This document shows, piece by piece, positions 1 to 7,686 of a stretch of DNA of 64,000 bases. Source of the DNA: Methylovorus glucosotrophus (GTDB lineage Bacteria > Pseudomonadota > Gammaproteobacteria > Burkholderiales > Methylophilaceae); contig NZ_VMSE01000001.1 of NCBI RefSeq assembly GCF_009858335.1, positions 620,001 through 684,000 on the forward strand, written 5' to 3'. The notes beneath the pieces were generated by a model, which was not told where the DNA came from, did not search any database, and saw nothing but the letters and a program-made list of their open reading frames with translations. Positions within the stretch are counted from its first letter, which is position 1. Each line of letters starts with the position of its first letter. Position numbers and translations under genes: made by a program.

Positions 1-1417
1 CCTCAACGAATGTAGGTGTTTCGAATCCTTTTCCATAGTTGGCGTAGAGATTCAGGGTCGGGGTTACTTTCCAAATGGCGCCGATGACGGGGGTTGTTTT
101 TCGGTAGGATACATTCCCGCTACTGTCGCCATTGGTTAGTAATTGGTCATCGACTTCAAGGCTGACTTTTGTGCGACGTATCCCCGCATGCAAGTCCAAG
201 CTTTCGAGAACAGACCAGCGTGCCTGAATATATTGATCGAAATTGCTCGCAATGTTTTTTTCGGTTCTGTTCAGAATGCCGGTACTCACGCCATTAGCGG
301 TGTTGGTGTCTACCCGATCATCGTTCATTTTGCCGTAAGTGGTACCTACGCTTAAAGCATACGGTTTTCCCAACAGATGACCTTGATTGTCCCATCGGGC
401 GTCCGTCCCCCAGAATTCACGAGATATCTCGCTTATGCGGCCCAGTGTCCCAAGCGGATTTCTTGGCAGATACTGCTGGTTTTCACGTGAGCCAACATAG
501 CTAGTTAAAACGAGAGCATTGTCTGCATTAAGTTGATGTTCAAGTTTGAAACCAACTTGCGTGTGACTTCGGCTGACTTTCGTGTTTGCATTGTTTGCGG
601 CGTTGACCACACTTTTCCTGTTGCTGAAGGCTTGCTCTCTGGTTAAGCCGAGAGGGTCCTGAGCATCCTGATCAAACCAATTGACTAGAGTAGTTAGCTT
701 GGTGTCCTCATTCAGATTGAACTTGAATTTGGCAGTGCCTTGCTTTTTGTCATTGGCACTATGGTCGCGGTACCCATCAGATGAATATTGAGAATAGTTA
801 ATCAGATATTCCATGCCGTCAGCATTACCTGCGGCCCGAACATTCTCCTGCTTGGTATCATAACTGCCAAACATGACGCCTGCGGAGACTTCTGGCGTTT
901 TTGGAGCATCTTCAGTGAGCATCTGAATAACACCGCCAGAGGAGTTTCCATAAAGAGCAGAAAAAGGGCCGCGCATGACTTCGATATTGTTTACAACGCC
1001 AAGATCCATTATCCCTGGCTGGCCCTGGCCATCGGGCATGGTCAGCGGAATGCCATCAACGTACACACGCACGCCACGCACACCAAACGATGAGCGGGCG
1101 CCAAAGCCACGGGTGGAGATTTGCGGGTCTTGCGCCATCTGCGTGCGGTTTTGTGCGGTGATGCCGGGGACGCGGATCAGGCTTTCTGACAGCGTCATGC
1201 GGGCCTGACCGTCCTGTATGTTTTCTTTTTCAACAACATCAATCGCCACCGGCAGGTCGAAACTATCCTGCGCTTGACGGGTAGCGGTGACCACGATGGG
1301 GGCCAGGATGGAAATGCGCTCTTCGTGACCGGTATCGGTGGTTTCAGCGGCCATGCCGGGTTGGGCAAAGGCGCATGCGCTCAAAACGGCGTATGGCAGT
1401 GTTTTTCGGATGAACAT
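1..1417 (-). CDS. TonB-dependent outer-membrane receptor (3' end cut by the window edge)
   Basis: This is the N-terminal 472 or so residues of an outer-membrane TonB-dependent receptor; the rest of the barrel lies left of base 1. It begins with a signal peptide (MFIRKTLPYAVLSACAFA..., cleavage near PGMAAE). A TonB-box-like stretch with IVVTATR follows, then a plug domain with SLIRVPGI, STRGFGARSSFGVRGVRVYVDGIP and the GPFSALYGNSSGG motif. Barrel strands follow, rich in alternating aromatic and polar residues. ATG 1417 is chosen because GGGAG lies just upstream. Receptors of this family import ferric siderophores, cobalamin or other metal chelates using TonB energy. The substrate cannot be read from the sequence. 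Its position beside a molybdenum region is suggestive only. An AT-rich palindrome lies about 70 bp upstream. Confidence 0.9.
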   Translation of the reverse strand, partial: MFIRKTLPYAVLSACAFAQPGMAAETTDTGHEERISILAPIVVTATRQAQDSFDLPVAIDVVEKENIQDGQARMTLSESLIRVPGITAQNRTQMAQDPQISTRGFGARSSFGVRGVRVYVDGIPLTMPDGQGQPGIMDLGVVNNIEVMRGPFSALYGNSSGGVIQMLTEDAPKTPEVSAGVMFGSYDTKQENVRAAGNADGMEYLINYSQYSSDGYRDHSANDKKQGTAKFKFNLNEDTKLTTLVNWFDQDAQDPLGLTREQAFSNRKSVVNAANNANTKVSRSHTQVGFKLEHQLNADNALVLTSYVGSRENQQYLPRNPLGTLGRISEISREFWGTDARWDNQGHLLGKPYALSVGTTYGKMNDDRVDTNTANGVSTGILNRTEKNIASNFDQYIQARWSVLESLDLHAGIRRTKVSLEVDDQLLTNGDSSGNVSYRKTTPVIGAIWKVTPTLNLYANYGKGFETPTFVE

Positions 1418-1488
1418 GATGCTCCCTTGAAAAGTTAATTTTTGTAATGGGCGGAGCATAGTACATTCGGTGGCTTGAGCGCATCAGG

Positions 1489-1509
1489 ATAATCATGAAT
1501 CTTCATTAT
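1489..1509. promoter_or_regulatory. AT-rich palindrome, possible Fur-like operator
   Basis: A 21-bp imperfect palindrome with outer arms ATAAT and ATTAT (16 of 21 positions symmetric) lies between the divergent receptor and VOC genes, about 70 bp from the receptor start. It resembles Fur-type operators in composition. The spacing between its arms is 4 bp longer than in the classical 19-bp Fur box, so the assignment is weak. Confidence 0.3.
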
Positions 1510-1601
1510 GATTCGAAGCTGTAGTGGATAGTGTTGGGTCAAGCAGGCGGTGCCCCTGGAGGTGTAGAATATTCAGCCTGACCTACCAAAAAGGACATCT
1601 T

Positions 1602-1985
1602 GTGGCCGTTACCGGATTTAATCATTACAACTTGCGGGCGACGCGCGAGCAGATGGCAGTGTTGCTCGACTTTTACACCAGGGTGGTGGGCTTGACCTTG
1701 GGCGAGCGTCCTGGGCTCAGCAGCTTTGGCTACTGGTTATATGCCGGTGCCAAAGACGTGCTGCATTTGTCGGAAGTGAAAGAGGGGGTGGAACCCGCGT
1801 TGAATGTGCAAACCACGTTTGATCATGTGGCTTTTACCTGCACGGATTATGCCGCCATGGAGCAACATCTTCAGGCCCATGGCGTTCAGTTTGGCAGCCG
1901 TGTCGTCAAGGCGACCAATGTCAGGCAGATTTTTTTCAAGGATCCGTTTGGCAACGGCGTTGAGTTTAACTTCGACGAGAGTTAA
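1602..1985 (+). CDS. VOC-family (glyoxalase/dioxygenase fold) protein
   Basis: A small 127-residue protein with a single vicinal-oxygen-chelate module pair. GFNHYNLRA opens the first beta-alpha-beta-beta-beta unit, and TFDHVAFTC with a C-terminal DPFGNGVEFNF forms the second. The histidines and the final glutamate are the usual metal-ligand positions of the family. The start is taken as GTG 1602, seven bases after AAGGAC. An ATG at 1524 is in frame but has no ribosome site and adds residues unlike the family. VOC proteins of this size include glyoxalases, fosfomycin-type thiol transferases and dioxygenases, so no substrate is proposed. It converges on moeA across a hairpin. Confidence 0.8.
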   Translation: MAVTGFNHYNLRATREQMAVLLDFYTRVVGLTLGERPGLSSFGYWLYAGAKDVLHLSEVKEGVEPALNVQTTFDHVAFTCTDYAAMEQHLQAHGVQFGSRVVKATNVRQIFFKDPFGNGVEFNFDES

Positions 1986-1990
1986 GGCCG

Positions 1991-2014
1991 GGCTGGCCTT
2001 TGGATAGGCCAGCC
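1991..2014. terminator. Hairpin between convergent VOC gene and moeA
   Basis: A perfect 9-bp inverted repeat (GGCTGGCCT, loop TTGGAT, AGGCCAGCC) sits just after the VOC stop codon and just before the moeA stop on the other strand. There is no long T tract, so termination strength is uncertain. Its placement fits a shared bidirectional terminator. Confidence 0.6.
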
Positions 2015-2026
2015 TGATAGTGAATT

Positions 2027-3307
2027 TTAAATAATGCCTTCCAGCAACTGCACTCTGACCAGTTGATTCGCGGGCAGGCTGCCCGTGTCTTCATCCAGCA
2101 CAATAAAGCAATTGGCGCGCGACATGGAACTCAGCATGCCTGAGCCTTGCGCGCCTGTGGTTTTGACTTTCCAGGTACCATCTGCATCGGCAAATAAAAT
2201 GCCGCGCTGAAACTCGGTGCGGCCTTTGGCTTTGCGTATCTCTTCCACACAAATGGCCTGCAGCATTGGCAATGGCGGCGGCGATGCTTGTCCCATCAGC
2301 ACCAGCATGGCTTCGCGCACAAACTGGTAAAAGGTCACCATGACAGCGACCGGATTGCCAGGCAAGCCGAAATAATGCGCGCTACCAATTTTGCCGTACG
2401 CCAGCGGGCGGCCGGGTTTCATGGCGATTTTCCAGAACAGCACCGAGCCCAGCTTTTGCAGCAATTGTTTCATGTAGTCGGCCTCGCCCACGGAAACCCC
2501 ACCGCTGGTAATGACCACATCGGCTTCCGTCGCCGCCTTGGTCAGCACCTGCTCCAGCAGCTGCGGATCATCCTTGATGGCGCCCAGATCGATGATCTCG
2601 ACCCCCATGCGGGTTAACATGCCGTGCAGGGTGTAGCGATTGCTGTCGTATATTTGTCCTGCCTGCAAGGCTTGGCCGACACTGACCAGCTCATCGCCGG
2701 TGGAGAAAAAAGCGACTTTGAGACGGCGATAGACACTGACTTCGCCAATCCCCAGCGAGGCTATCAAACCCAGGTCGGCACTGTGCATGAGATGCCCCTG
2801 CGGTAGTACTACTTCACCTGCACGCAGATCTTCCCCGGCAAGACGGATATTGCTGCCGGGTTTGGGCTGCTCAGCATGTCGCATGGTGTCACCCTCCTGC
2901 ACCACGCGCTCTTGCATGATGACGGCATCGGCACCTGCCGGTATCACTGCGCCAGTCATGATGCGGACGCATTCCCCCGCTTGCAGGCTACCTGCCCAGG
3001 GCTGGCCGGCATAGGCCGTGCCGACAATCTTGAGGCGGGTTTCGCCGTCGCTTTGACCGTCCGCCGTGCGCACGGCATAGCCATCCATGGCGGAGTTGTC
3101 ATGGTTGGGGACATTCACGGGCGAGCTAATGCTGGCAGCCAGAATGCGGCCCAGGCTTTCCCGTACGGGCAGGGTTTCTGTTTCACTTACCGGGCTGAGG
3201 TAGCGCCTGATATAGTCGCGCGCCTTTTCAACGGACATGGAGTTGGGGTCGTAGTCATCGGCACAGCTGGGGCTACGGGCAAGGTCTGCGAGGGGTTTTT
3301 CGGACAT
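2027..3307 (-). CDS. moeA: Molybdopterin molybdenumtransferase MoeA
   Basis: MoeA inserts molybdate into adenylated molybdopterin, the metal-loading step of molybdenum cofactor synthesis in the cytoplasm. The 426 residues match the family length. Visible are the domain-I motif NVPNHDNSAMDGYA, TGAVIPAGADAVIMQE, the MoCF-biosynthesis-domain motifs STGDELV, YDSNRYTL and TSGGVSVGEADYMK, then MKPGRPLAYG and FGLPGNPVAVMVTF, followed by a C-terminal beta domain. It is the last gene of the leftward moaA-mobA-mobB-moeA group, 23 bp after mobB, so the cluster supplies both early and late steps of the pathway. Assignment is firm. Confidence 0.97.
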   Translation of the reverse strand: MSEKPLADLARSPSCADDYDPNSMSVEKARDYIRRYLSPVSETETLPVRESLGRILAASISSPVNVPNHDNSAMDGYAVRTADGQSDGETRLKIVGTAYAGQPWAGSLQAGECVRIMTGAVIPAGADAVIMQERVVQEGDTMRHAEQPKPGSNIRLAGEDLRAGEVVLPQGHLMHSADLGLIASLGIGEVSVYRRLKVAFFSTGDELVSVGQALQAGQIYDSNRYTLHGMLTRMGVEIIDLGAIKDDPQLLEQVLTKAATEADVVITSGGVSVGEADYMKQLLQKLGSVLFWKIAMKPGRPLAYGKIGSAHYFGLPGNPVAVMVTFYQFVREAMLVLMGQASPPPLPMLQAICVEEIRKAKGRTEFQRGILFADADGTWKVKTTGAQGSGMLSSMSRANCFIVLDEDTGSLPANQLVRVQLLEGII

Positions 3308-3330
3308 CTTGGATGGGCGCTAAAGTGAAA

Positions 3331-3876
3331 TTAATGAGGGGTGGTCGATAGCCACAGACGTATGTAGTCGGCGATCTCGGCGGGCTGATTGAGGTCAAGC
3401 ACGCGCAGGGTATGTTCAAAAGGCACGTCGCTGGCAATGGCAATAATGCTGTGATCCTGATCTGCCAGCAGTGGGTGCCCGAGAGAAGGGCGGTGAATTT
3501 CGATCTTGGGGATATTCGCCAGCTTGAAGCCTTCGACAAGTACCAGATCGCACATGGTAGGGTCGATATGATCGACCAGCTCAAACAGTTCAGGCTCAGG
3601 CTTGCCCGCCCGCTCCAACTCGGTGATCAGCGCCCAGCGACGGCTGGACCCAACCAGCGTTTGCACGGCGCCAGCTTCGCGCAAGCGATAGCTGTCTTTG
3701 CCCGGGTGATCAATATCAAACTGATGGTGGGCATGCTTGATGACGGAAATACGCAAGCCACGGGCGATCAGCACCGGTATCAGGGCGGTGAGCAGGGTGG
3801 TTTTGCCGCTACCGCTCGCCTGCGCGCAAAAGCCCAGAAGTCTGGGGCGCTGGTGATGGGCGGCAACATTGGGCAT
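3331..3876 (-). CDS. mobB: Molybdopterin-guanine dinucleotide biosynthesis adapter MobB
   Basis: A small P-loop GTPase-like protein that assists MobA in making the bis-MGD form of molybdenum cofactor; it is usually helpful but not essential. The 181-residue sequence shows LLGFCAQASGSGKTTLLTALI (the Walker A is GSGKTTLL), then VIKHAHHQFDIDHPGKDSYRLREAGA, typical of MobB, and the acidic LVLVEGFK strand. A short N-terminal extension precedes the P-loop. It follows mobA by 3 bp, and moeA follows it by 23 bp, so the genes are probably translated from one message. Confidence 0.95.
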   Translation of the reverse strand: MPNVAAHHQRPRLLGFCAQASGSGKTTLLTALIPVLIARGLRISVIKHAHHQFDIDHPGKDSYRLREAGAVQTLVGSSRRWALITELERAGKPEPELFELVDHIDPTMCDLVLVEGFKLANIPKIEIHRPSLGHPLLADQDHSIIAIASDVPFEHTLRVLDLNQPAEIADYIRLWLSTTPH

Positions 3877-3879
3877 GGC

Positions 3880-4458
3880 TCAGGCTGCCTGTTCCAGGGT
3901 CAGCAACTCATCGCTGGTGTTGATGTTGCTGAATGCCAGCGGATGCTGGCTGAATTGGACTTCCACGACTTCATGCCCTTGCTGCCAGGTATCGACCTTG
4001 CGACCGCCTTCTTGCAGGTATTTTGTCAGGCTGGGCAACAGGGCGCGACGACAGAGGCTGATGACCGGATGTGCCTGCATGCCGGTTTTGGCGATGGCAA
4101 TATCGGCATCATGCGCCATCATGCTATCCATCAGCTTGGCCAGCAGGTTGCGGGGCAGCAATGGCGCATCGCAGGGCACGGTGAGGATGTAGGCGGATTC
4201 GGTGGTGGTCATGGCCTTGTGCAAGCCTGCCAGCGGGCCGGCATAGTCTGGAATGTCATCCTGAATCACGGGGAAACCGAACGCCGCATAGCGTTCAATT
4301 TCGCGGTTGGCATTGATCAGAATTTCCGGCGTTTGCGAACGCAGGCGCTCGATGACATGCGCCACCATCGGCTTGCCGAGAAATTCGACCATGCCTTTGT
4401 CGACACCACCCATGCGACGACCTTTGCCCCCGGCCAGTACAACTGCGGTAATGGACAT
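3880..4458 (-). CDS. mobA: Molybdenum cofactor guanylyltransferase MobA
   Basis: MobA couples GMP from GTP to Mo-molybdopterin, giving the MGD cofactor used by DMSO-reductase-family enzymes such as nitrate reductase and formate dehydrogenase. The 192-residue sequence carries the nucleotidyltransferase signature VLAGGKGRRMGGVDKGMVEFLGK at the N terminus, VIQDDIPDYAGPLAGL and the VPCDAPLLP metal-binding strand. Length and motif order are normal. It lies 49 bp after moaA and 3 bp before mobB. Its presence implies that the host has bis-MGD enzymes, not only sulfite-oxidase-type ones. Confidence 0.96.
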   Translation of the reverse strand: MSITAVVLAGGKGRRMGGVDKGMVEFLGKPMVAHVIERLRSQTPEILINANREIERYAAFGFPVIQDDIPDYAGPLAGLHKAMTTTESAYILTVPCDAPLLPRNLLAKLMDSMMAHDADIAIAKTGMQAHPVISLCRRALLPSLTKYLQEGGRKVDTWQQGHEVVEVQFSQHPLAFSNINTSDELLTLEQAA

Positions 4459-4507
4459 AATTAAGTTTCCCTGTTTAGTTATTCGTCAGATAAAAGCCGG
4501 TTGGCGC

Positions 4508-5518
4508 TTAGCCGCCGGTGACCGACATGAAGCGCACAACGGCAGGTTGTGCGCGTGCCAGATCAAAGTCGTGACCCTTAGGTTTGATCTGCATGCTGTT
4601 CACAATCGCATCCACCACCGGTTGGTCATCGTGGGGATGCTCGCGTAGCAAGGGCATCAGTTCCACCATATGGTCTTGCCCGAGGCACAGGTAAAGTTCG
4701 CCCTTGCAGGTAATGCGCACCCGGTTACAGGACTCACAGAAATTATGGCTGTGGGGCGAAATGAACCCCACGCGCGTTGCCGTGCCTGGAATCCGCCAGT
4801 AGCGGGCCGGGCCGCCGGTGCTTTCGGTGCTGCTGATCATGGAGTAATGCTGCTGCAGCCGTTTCAAGGTTTCGGCATTGCTTACATAGGTGTCGCCGCG
4901 CGCATGATCCACCGCGCCCAAAGGCATCTCTTCGATATAGGAAATATCAATCTGCTGATCAATGGCAAAATGCAACAGATCCAGCGCTTCGTCATCATTG
5001 ACGCCGCGCATGATCACGCTGTTGAGTTTGATATTGTCGAAGCCGGCTTCTTTCGCTGCCTGAATGCCACGCAGCACTTTACTCAAATCGCCGACGCGAG
5101 TGATGTTGCGGAAACGCTCGGCGTTGAGGCTATCCACGCTGATGTTGATGCGTTTCACCCCCGCTTTGCGCAATGCGGCAGCCTGATGTTCGAGTTGTGA
5201 ACCATTGGTCGTGACCACCAGTTCTTTCAAGCCGGGCAGATGGCCGATTTCTTCAAACAGCCATTGGGCATTTTTACGCACTAGCGGCTCACCGCCGGTA
5301 ATACGCACTTTGCTAACCCCCATCTGCACGAAAATTTTGACCAGGCGGGCACATTCTTCCAGACTCAGCACTTCATCGCGAGGCAGGAAGGTCATGTCTT
5401 CTGCCATGCAGTAGACGCAACGAAAATCACAGCGATCCGTGATCGACAGGCGTATATAGTCCACCTTGCGACCAAACTGGTCTATCAATGCGTCCGGAAT
5501 GTGCAGCTGTTTACCCAT
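4508..5518 (-). CDS. moaA: GTP 3',8-cyclase MoaA (radical SAM)
   Basis: MoaA converts GTP to 3',8-cyclo-GTP, the first step of molybdopterin synthesis. The radical-SAM cluster motif CDFRCVYC is near residue 30, and GGEPL follows. The C-terminal second 4Fe-4S cluster cysteines are in CESCNRVRITCKGELYLCLG, and the protein ends in the activity-required twin glycine (SVTGG). The 336 residues are full length. It is the promoter-proximal gene of the leftward cofactor group and is divergent from modE. A plausible sigma-70 promoter lies at 5550-5578. Confidence 0.97.
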   Translation of the reverse strand: MGKQLHIPDALIDQFGRKVDYIRLSITDRCDFRCVYCMAEDMTFLPRDEVLSLEECARLVKIFVQMGVSKVRITGGEPLVRKNAQWLFEEIGHLPGLKELVVTTNGSQLEHQAAALRKAGVKRINISVDSLNAERFRNITRVGDLSKVLRGIQAAKEAGFDNIKLNSVIMRGVNDDEALDLLHFAIDQQIDISYIEEMPLGAVDHARGDTYVSNAETLKRLQQHYSMISSTESTGGPARYWRIPGTATRVGFISPHSHNFCESCNRVRITCKGELYLCLGQDHMVELMPLLREHPHDDQPVVDAIVNSMQIKPKGHDFDLARAQPAVVRFMSVTGG

Positions 5519-5549
5519 AAAATGCCAGTGCCTTGCAGCGAGACCTTGA

Positions 5550-5578
5550 ATTTTAAGACTTTACCCCCGTCAGCACAA
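5550..5578 (-). promoter_or_regulatory. Candidate sigma-70 promoter of moaA-mobA-mobB-moeA
   Basis: Reading leftward, TTGTGC (5578-5573) and TAAAAT (5555-5550) are separated by 17 bp, and transcription would begin about 25-30 bases before the moaA ATG. This is a good match by spacing and by the -10 box. It has not been tested here. Confidence 0.55.
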
Positions 5579-5632
5579 TGCAAAACGACGCAATGCGGCA
5601 CCGGGAGTTATGATGTTGGACCACGAATTTGG

Positions 5633-5648
5633 CATTATGCTCATAATG
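5633..5648. promoter_or_regulatory. Perfect palindrome between moaA and modE
   Basis: CATTATG and CATAATG flank a 2-bp centre, giving a perfect 16-bp palindrome 30 bp before the modE start. It overlaps the likely modE -10 region (CATAAT). The position suggests an operator for modE. Its sequence differs from the 24-bp ModE-like operator at 6068, so the binding protein is unknown. Confidence 0.45.
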
Positions 5649-5677
5649 ATTAAACGCAAAAAACGGAGATCACGCCT

Positions 5678-6013
5678 ATGCCCAAGTTAAAAATCCGGAT
5701 TTCCCACGGCAATGTCACTGCCATGGGCCCAGGCAAGGCCGATCTGCTGCGTGCGATTGAATCTACCGGATCCATTTCAGGCGCAGCAAAAGCCATGAAA
5801 ATGTCCTATCGCCGTGCCTGGCAGCTGGTGGATGCGATGAATGCATGTTATCGATTGCCGCTGGTGGAAACCGCGATGGGTGGGGCAAATGGCGGCGGCG
5901 CCAAAGTGACGGAATTCGGTTTTCATATTCTTCGATGCTATGAAGAGCTGGTGCGCAAAAGTGAGCTGGCAGCGGCTGCCGAGTTACAGCAACTCATGGA
6001 TTTTGCCGTTTAA
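5678..6013 (+). CDS. modE: ModE-type winged-helix regulator, DNA-binding domain only
   Basis: A 111-residue protein matching the N-terminal helix-turn-helix of ModE: DLLRAIESTGSISGAAKAMKMSYRRAWQLVDAMN, then GGANGGGAKVTEFG and a dimerization helix. Classical ModE (about 260 residues) also has two C-terminal TOBE/Mop domains that bind molybdate. They are absent here, and the gene ends cleanly at a stop codon. Short ModE proteins occur in many proteobacteria; how they sense molybdate is less clear. The gene sits between the cofactor genes and the porin-modABC operon, and a 24-bp ModE-like operator lies just downstream at 6068. It is therefore the natural regulator of molybdate uptake here. Confidence 0.88.
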   Translation: MPKLKIRISHGNVTAMGPGKADLLRAIESTGSISGAAKAMKMSYRRAWQLVDAMNACYRLPLVETAMGGANGGGAKVTEFGFHILRCYEELVRKSELAAAAELQQLMDFAV

Positions 6014-6067
6014 GTATAGGGGTAACAAGATAGTCTGCGGTAGTTGATGTGCTGTTCCAATACGAAT

Positions 6068-6091
6068 CGCTATTCCCGAATGGAAATAGCG
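6068..6091. promoter_or_regulatory. ModE-like operator in front of porin-modABC
   Basis: A 24-bp inverted repeat has outer arms CGCTATT and AATAGCG and inner CC/GG pairs around GAAT. Its total length and its CGnTAT/ATAnCG ends match the E. coli modA operator as I remember it (CGTTATAT-N8-ACATAACG, also 24 bp). It ends 53 bp before the porin ATG and overlaps the region where a -35 box would fall if TATGAT at 6096-6101 is the -10. That geometry fits repression when molybdate is plentiful. Confidence 0.72.
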
Positions 6092-6144
6092 GTAGTATGA
6101 TGCTGTACCTAATTTCTTAATAAATACATTCAGGGAGAGTCAAT

Positions 6145-7665
6145 ATGCAAACGTACAAACGACGCACGATTTCTTTCATGGTAGCCAGTCTTTTCTCCAC
6201 ACTTGCCCCTGCGCTAATGGCGGCTGAGGCGGATCCGGAAACCCGCATTCGCCAGCTTGAACAGATGATGCAGCAAATGCAGCAGCAACGCGCTGAGCAA
6301 GACAAGCAAATTGAGATGCTCACCAAAGAGCTGGTCGGCATTGAAAATCAGATCAGCCAATCCAAAATCGCCAAAACCGAAGAAAAGGGCAAGAGCGAGG
6401 GAAGCCCCGTCTATGCAGCATTCAAAGATGGTCTGGTGTTTGATGATGCCAGTGGCAACTGGAAGTTGCAGATCAATGGGCGGGTCCAAATGGATTACCG
6501 CGACTATGAGGAAAATGACTGGAGAAAAGATACGTTCAGTATTCGGCGTGCGCGTTTTGGCGGCACATTTACCTTCCTGAAAGACTATGCCGTGCGCATC
6601 GAAGGCGAGTATGCCAACGCCACGGATGGCTCACGCGGAACTACAGCGCTTACCTACGGGTATCTGGATATCAACTGGTGGAAACAGGCCCGTATTCGTA
6701 TTGGTCAATTCAAGCCGTTTTTTGGGCTCGAGCGTGCCTATGGCACCAATTTCACTGACTTTACCGAGCTTTCGCTCGCCACCAATAATGGATCCTCTTT
6801 TAACTCGACCTATGACCGCGGCGTCATGGTGTTTGGTGATCCTTTACCATGGCTTAATTACAACGCCTATGTCGTGAATGGTACCGGGCAGAACGACGAC
6901 GAAATTAACAGTACGGGAAATACGCCAGCGACCAAGGTCGATAATACAAAGGATGTCGGGGGGCGCGTCAATGCCAACCTGGCCAAGCTCTGGAATATAG
7001 ACAACGCCGTCATTCACATTGGCGCCTCTTTCAGTGACGGTAGTTTGTCACCGGCCACCACGCCAGCCTCTACGGCATTTACCCAAGCCATTAATCAGTC
7101 CACCGAAGCTAACGGGGTTCAGTTTTTCAGTGTGTCCGGCATTCAGTTGGGGCATGCAGATCGCAGGCGTGCGGGGCTGGAAACCGCGCTTACTTATGGC
7201 CCCATCAAATTGCAGTCTGAATATATCCGTACCAATTTTGAGGGCACCAAACTCACAGCGCCTCTCGGCAATTTCGATAATGACATCAAGGCCTGGTATA
7301 TCAATGCCACCTGGATGCTGACAGGAGAGTCGTATGCCGACAGCTACAAAGGCGGCGTTTTTGGGCGTATCAAACCCAAAAACAACATGGCCATGGGCAA
7401 AGATGGTTGGGGGGCCTGGGAAGTTGGCGTTCGCTACAGCAAATTTGACGCTTCGGATTTCAAAAACATGCTGGCCAACACTTCTACCAACATTTATACC
7501 GCGGAGGCCGATTCATGGACGGCAGGCCTGAAGTGGATCATGACGCCCAATGCCCGCATGATGCTGAATTACATCCATACGGATTTTGATACACCAGTGC
7601 TGGTGAATGGCACGCGCAGTGATCATGAAAACGCCATGGTCATGCGCGCGCAATACGATTTCTAA
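6145..7665 (+). CDS. OprO/OprP-family porin, likely oxyanion (molybdate) channel
   Basis: A 506-residue outer-membrane porin of the phosphate-selective porin O/P family. It has a signal peptide (cleavage near LMAAEA) and a periplasmic coiled coil at about residues 35-75 (RIRQLEQMMQQMQQQRAEQDKQIEMLTKEL). A 16-strand-type barrel follows, with family motifs DYRDYEENDWRKDTFSIRRARFG, RIGQFKPFFGLER and a terminal phenylalanine (MRAQYDF). It is the first gene after the ModE-like operator, and modA follows 21 bp after its stop. Known family members pass phosphate or pyrophosphate. Passage of molybdate or tungstate is inferred from the operon alone. Confidence 0.88.
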   Translation: MQTYKRRTISFMVASLFSTLAPALMAAEADPETRIRQLEQMMQQMQQQRAEQDKQIEMLTKELVGIENQISQSKIAKTEEKGKSEGSPVYAAFKDGLVFDDASGNWKLQINGRVQMDYRDYEENDWRKDTFSIRRARFGGTFTFLKDYAVRIEGEYANATDGSRGTTALTYGYLDINWWKQARIRIGQFKPFFGLERAYGTNFTDFTELSLATNNGSSFNSTYDRGVMVFGDPLPWLNYNAYVVNGTGQNDDEINSTGNTPATKVDNTKDVGGRVNANLAKLWNIDNAVIHIGASFSDGSLSPATTPASTAFTQAINQSTEANGVQFFSVSGIQLGHADRRRAGLETALTYGPIKLQSEYIRTNFEGTKLTAPLGNFDNDIKAWYINATWMLTGESYADSYKGGVFGRIKPKNNMAMGKDGWGAWEVGVRYSKFDASDFKNMLANTSTNIYTAEADSWTAGLKWIMTPNARMMLNYIHTDFDTPVLVNGTRSDHENAMVMRAQYDF

Positions 7666-7686
7666 TTTCAACCCCAGGAATATCTT

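Noticed and set aside
3412..4464. A 350-codon plus-strand frame opposite mobB and mobA
   Set aside because: mobA and mobB carry clear family motifs on the other strand; this frame has none.
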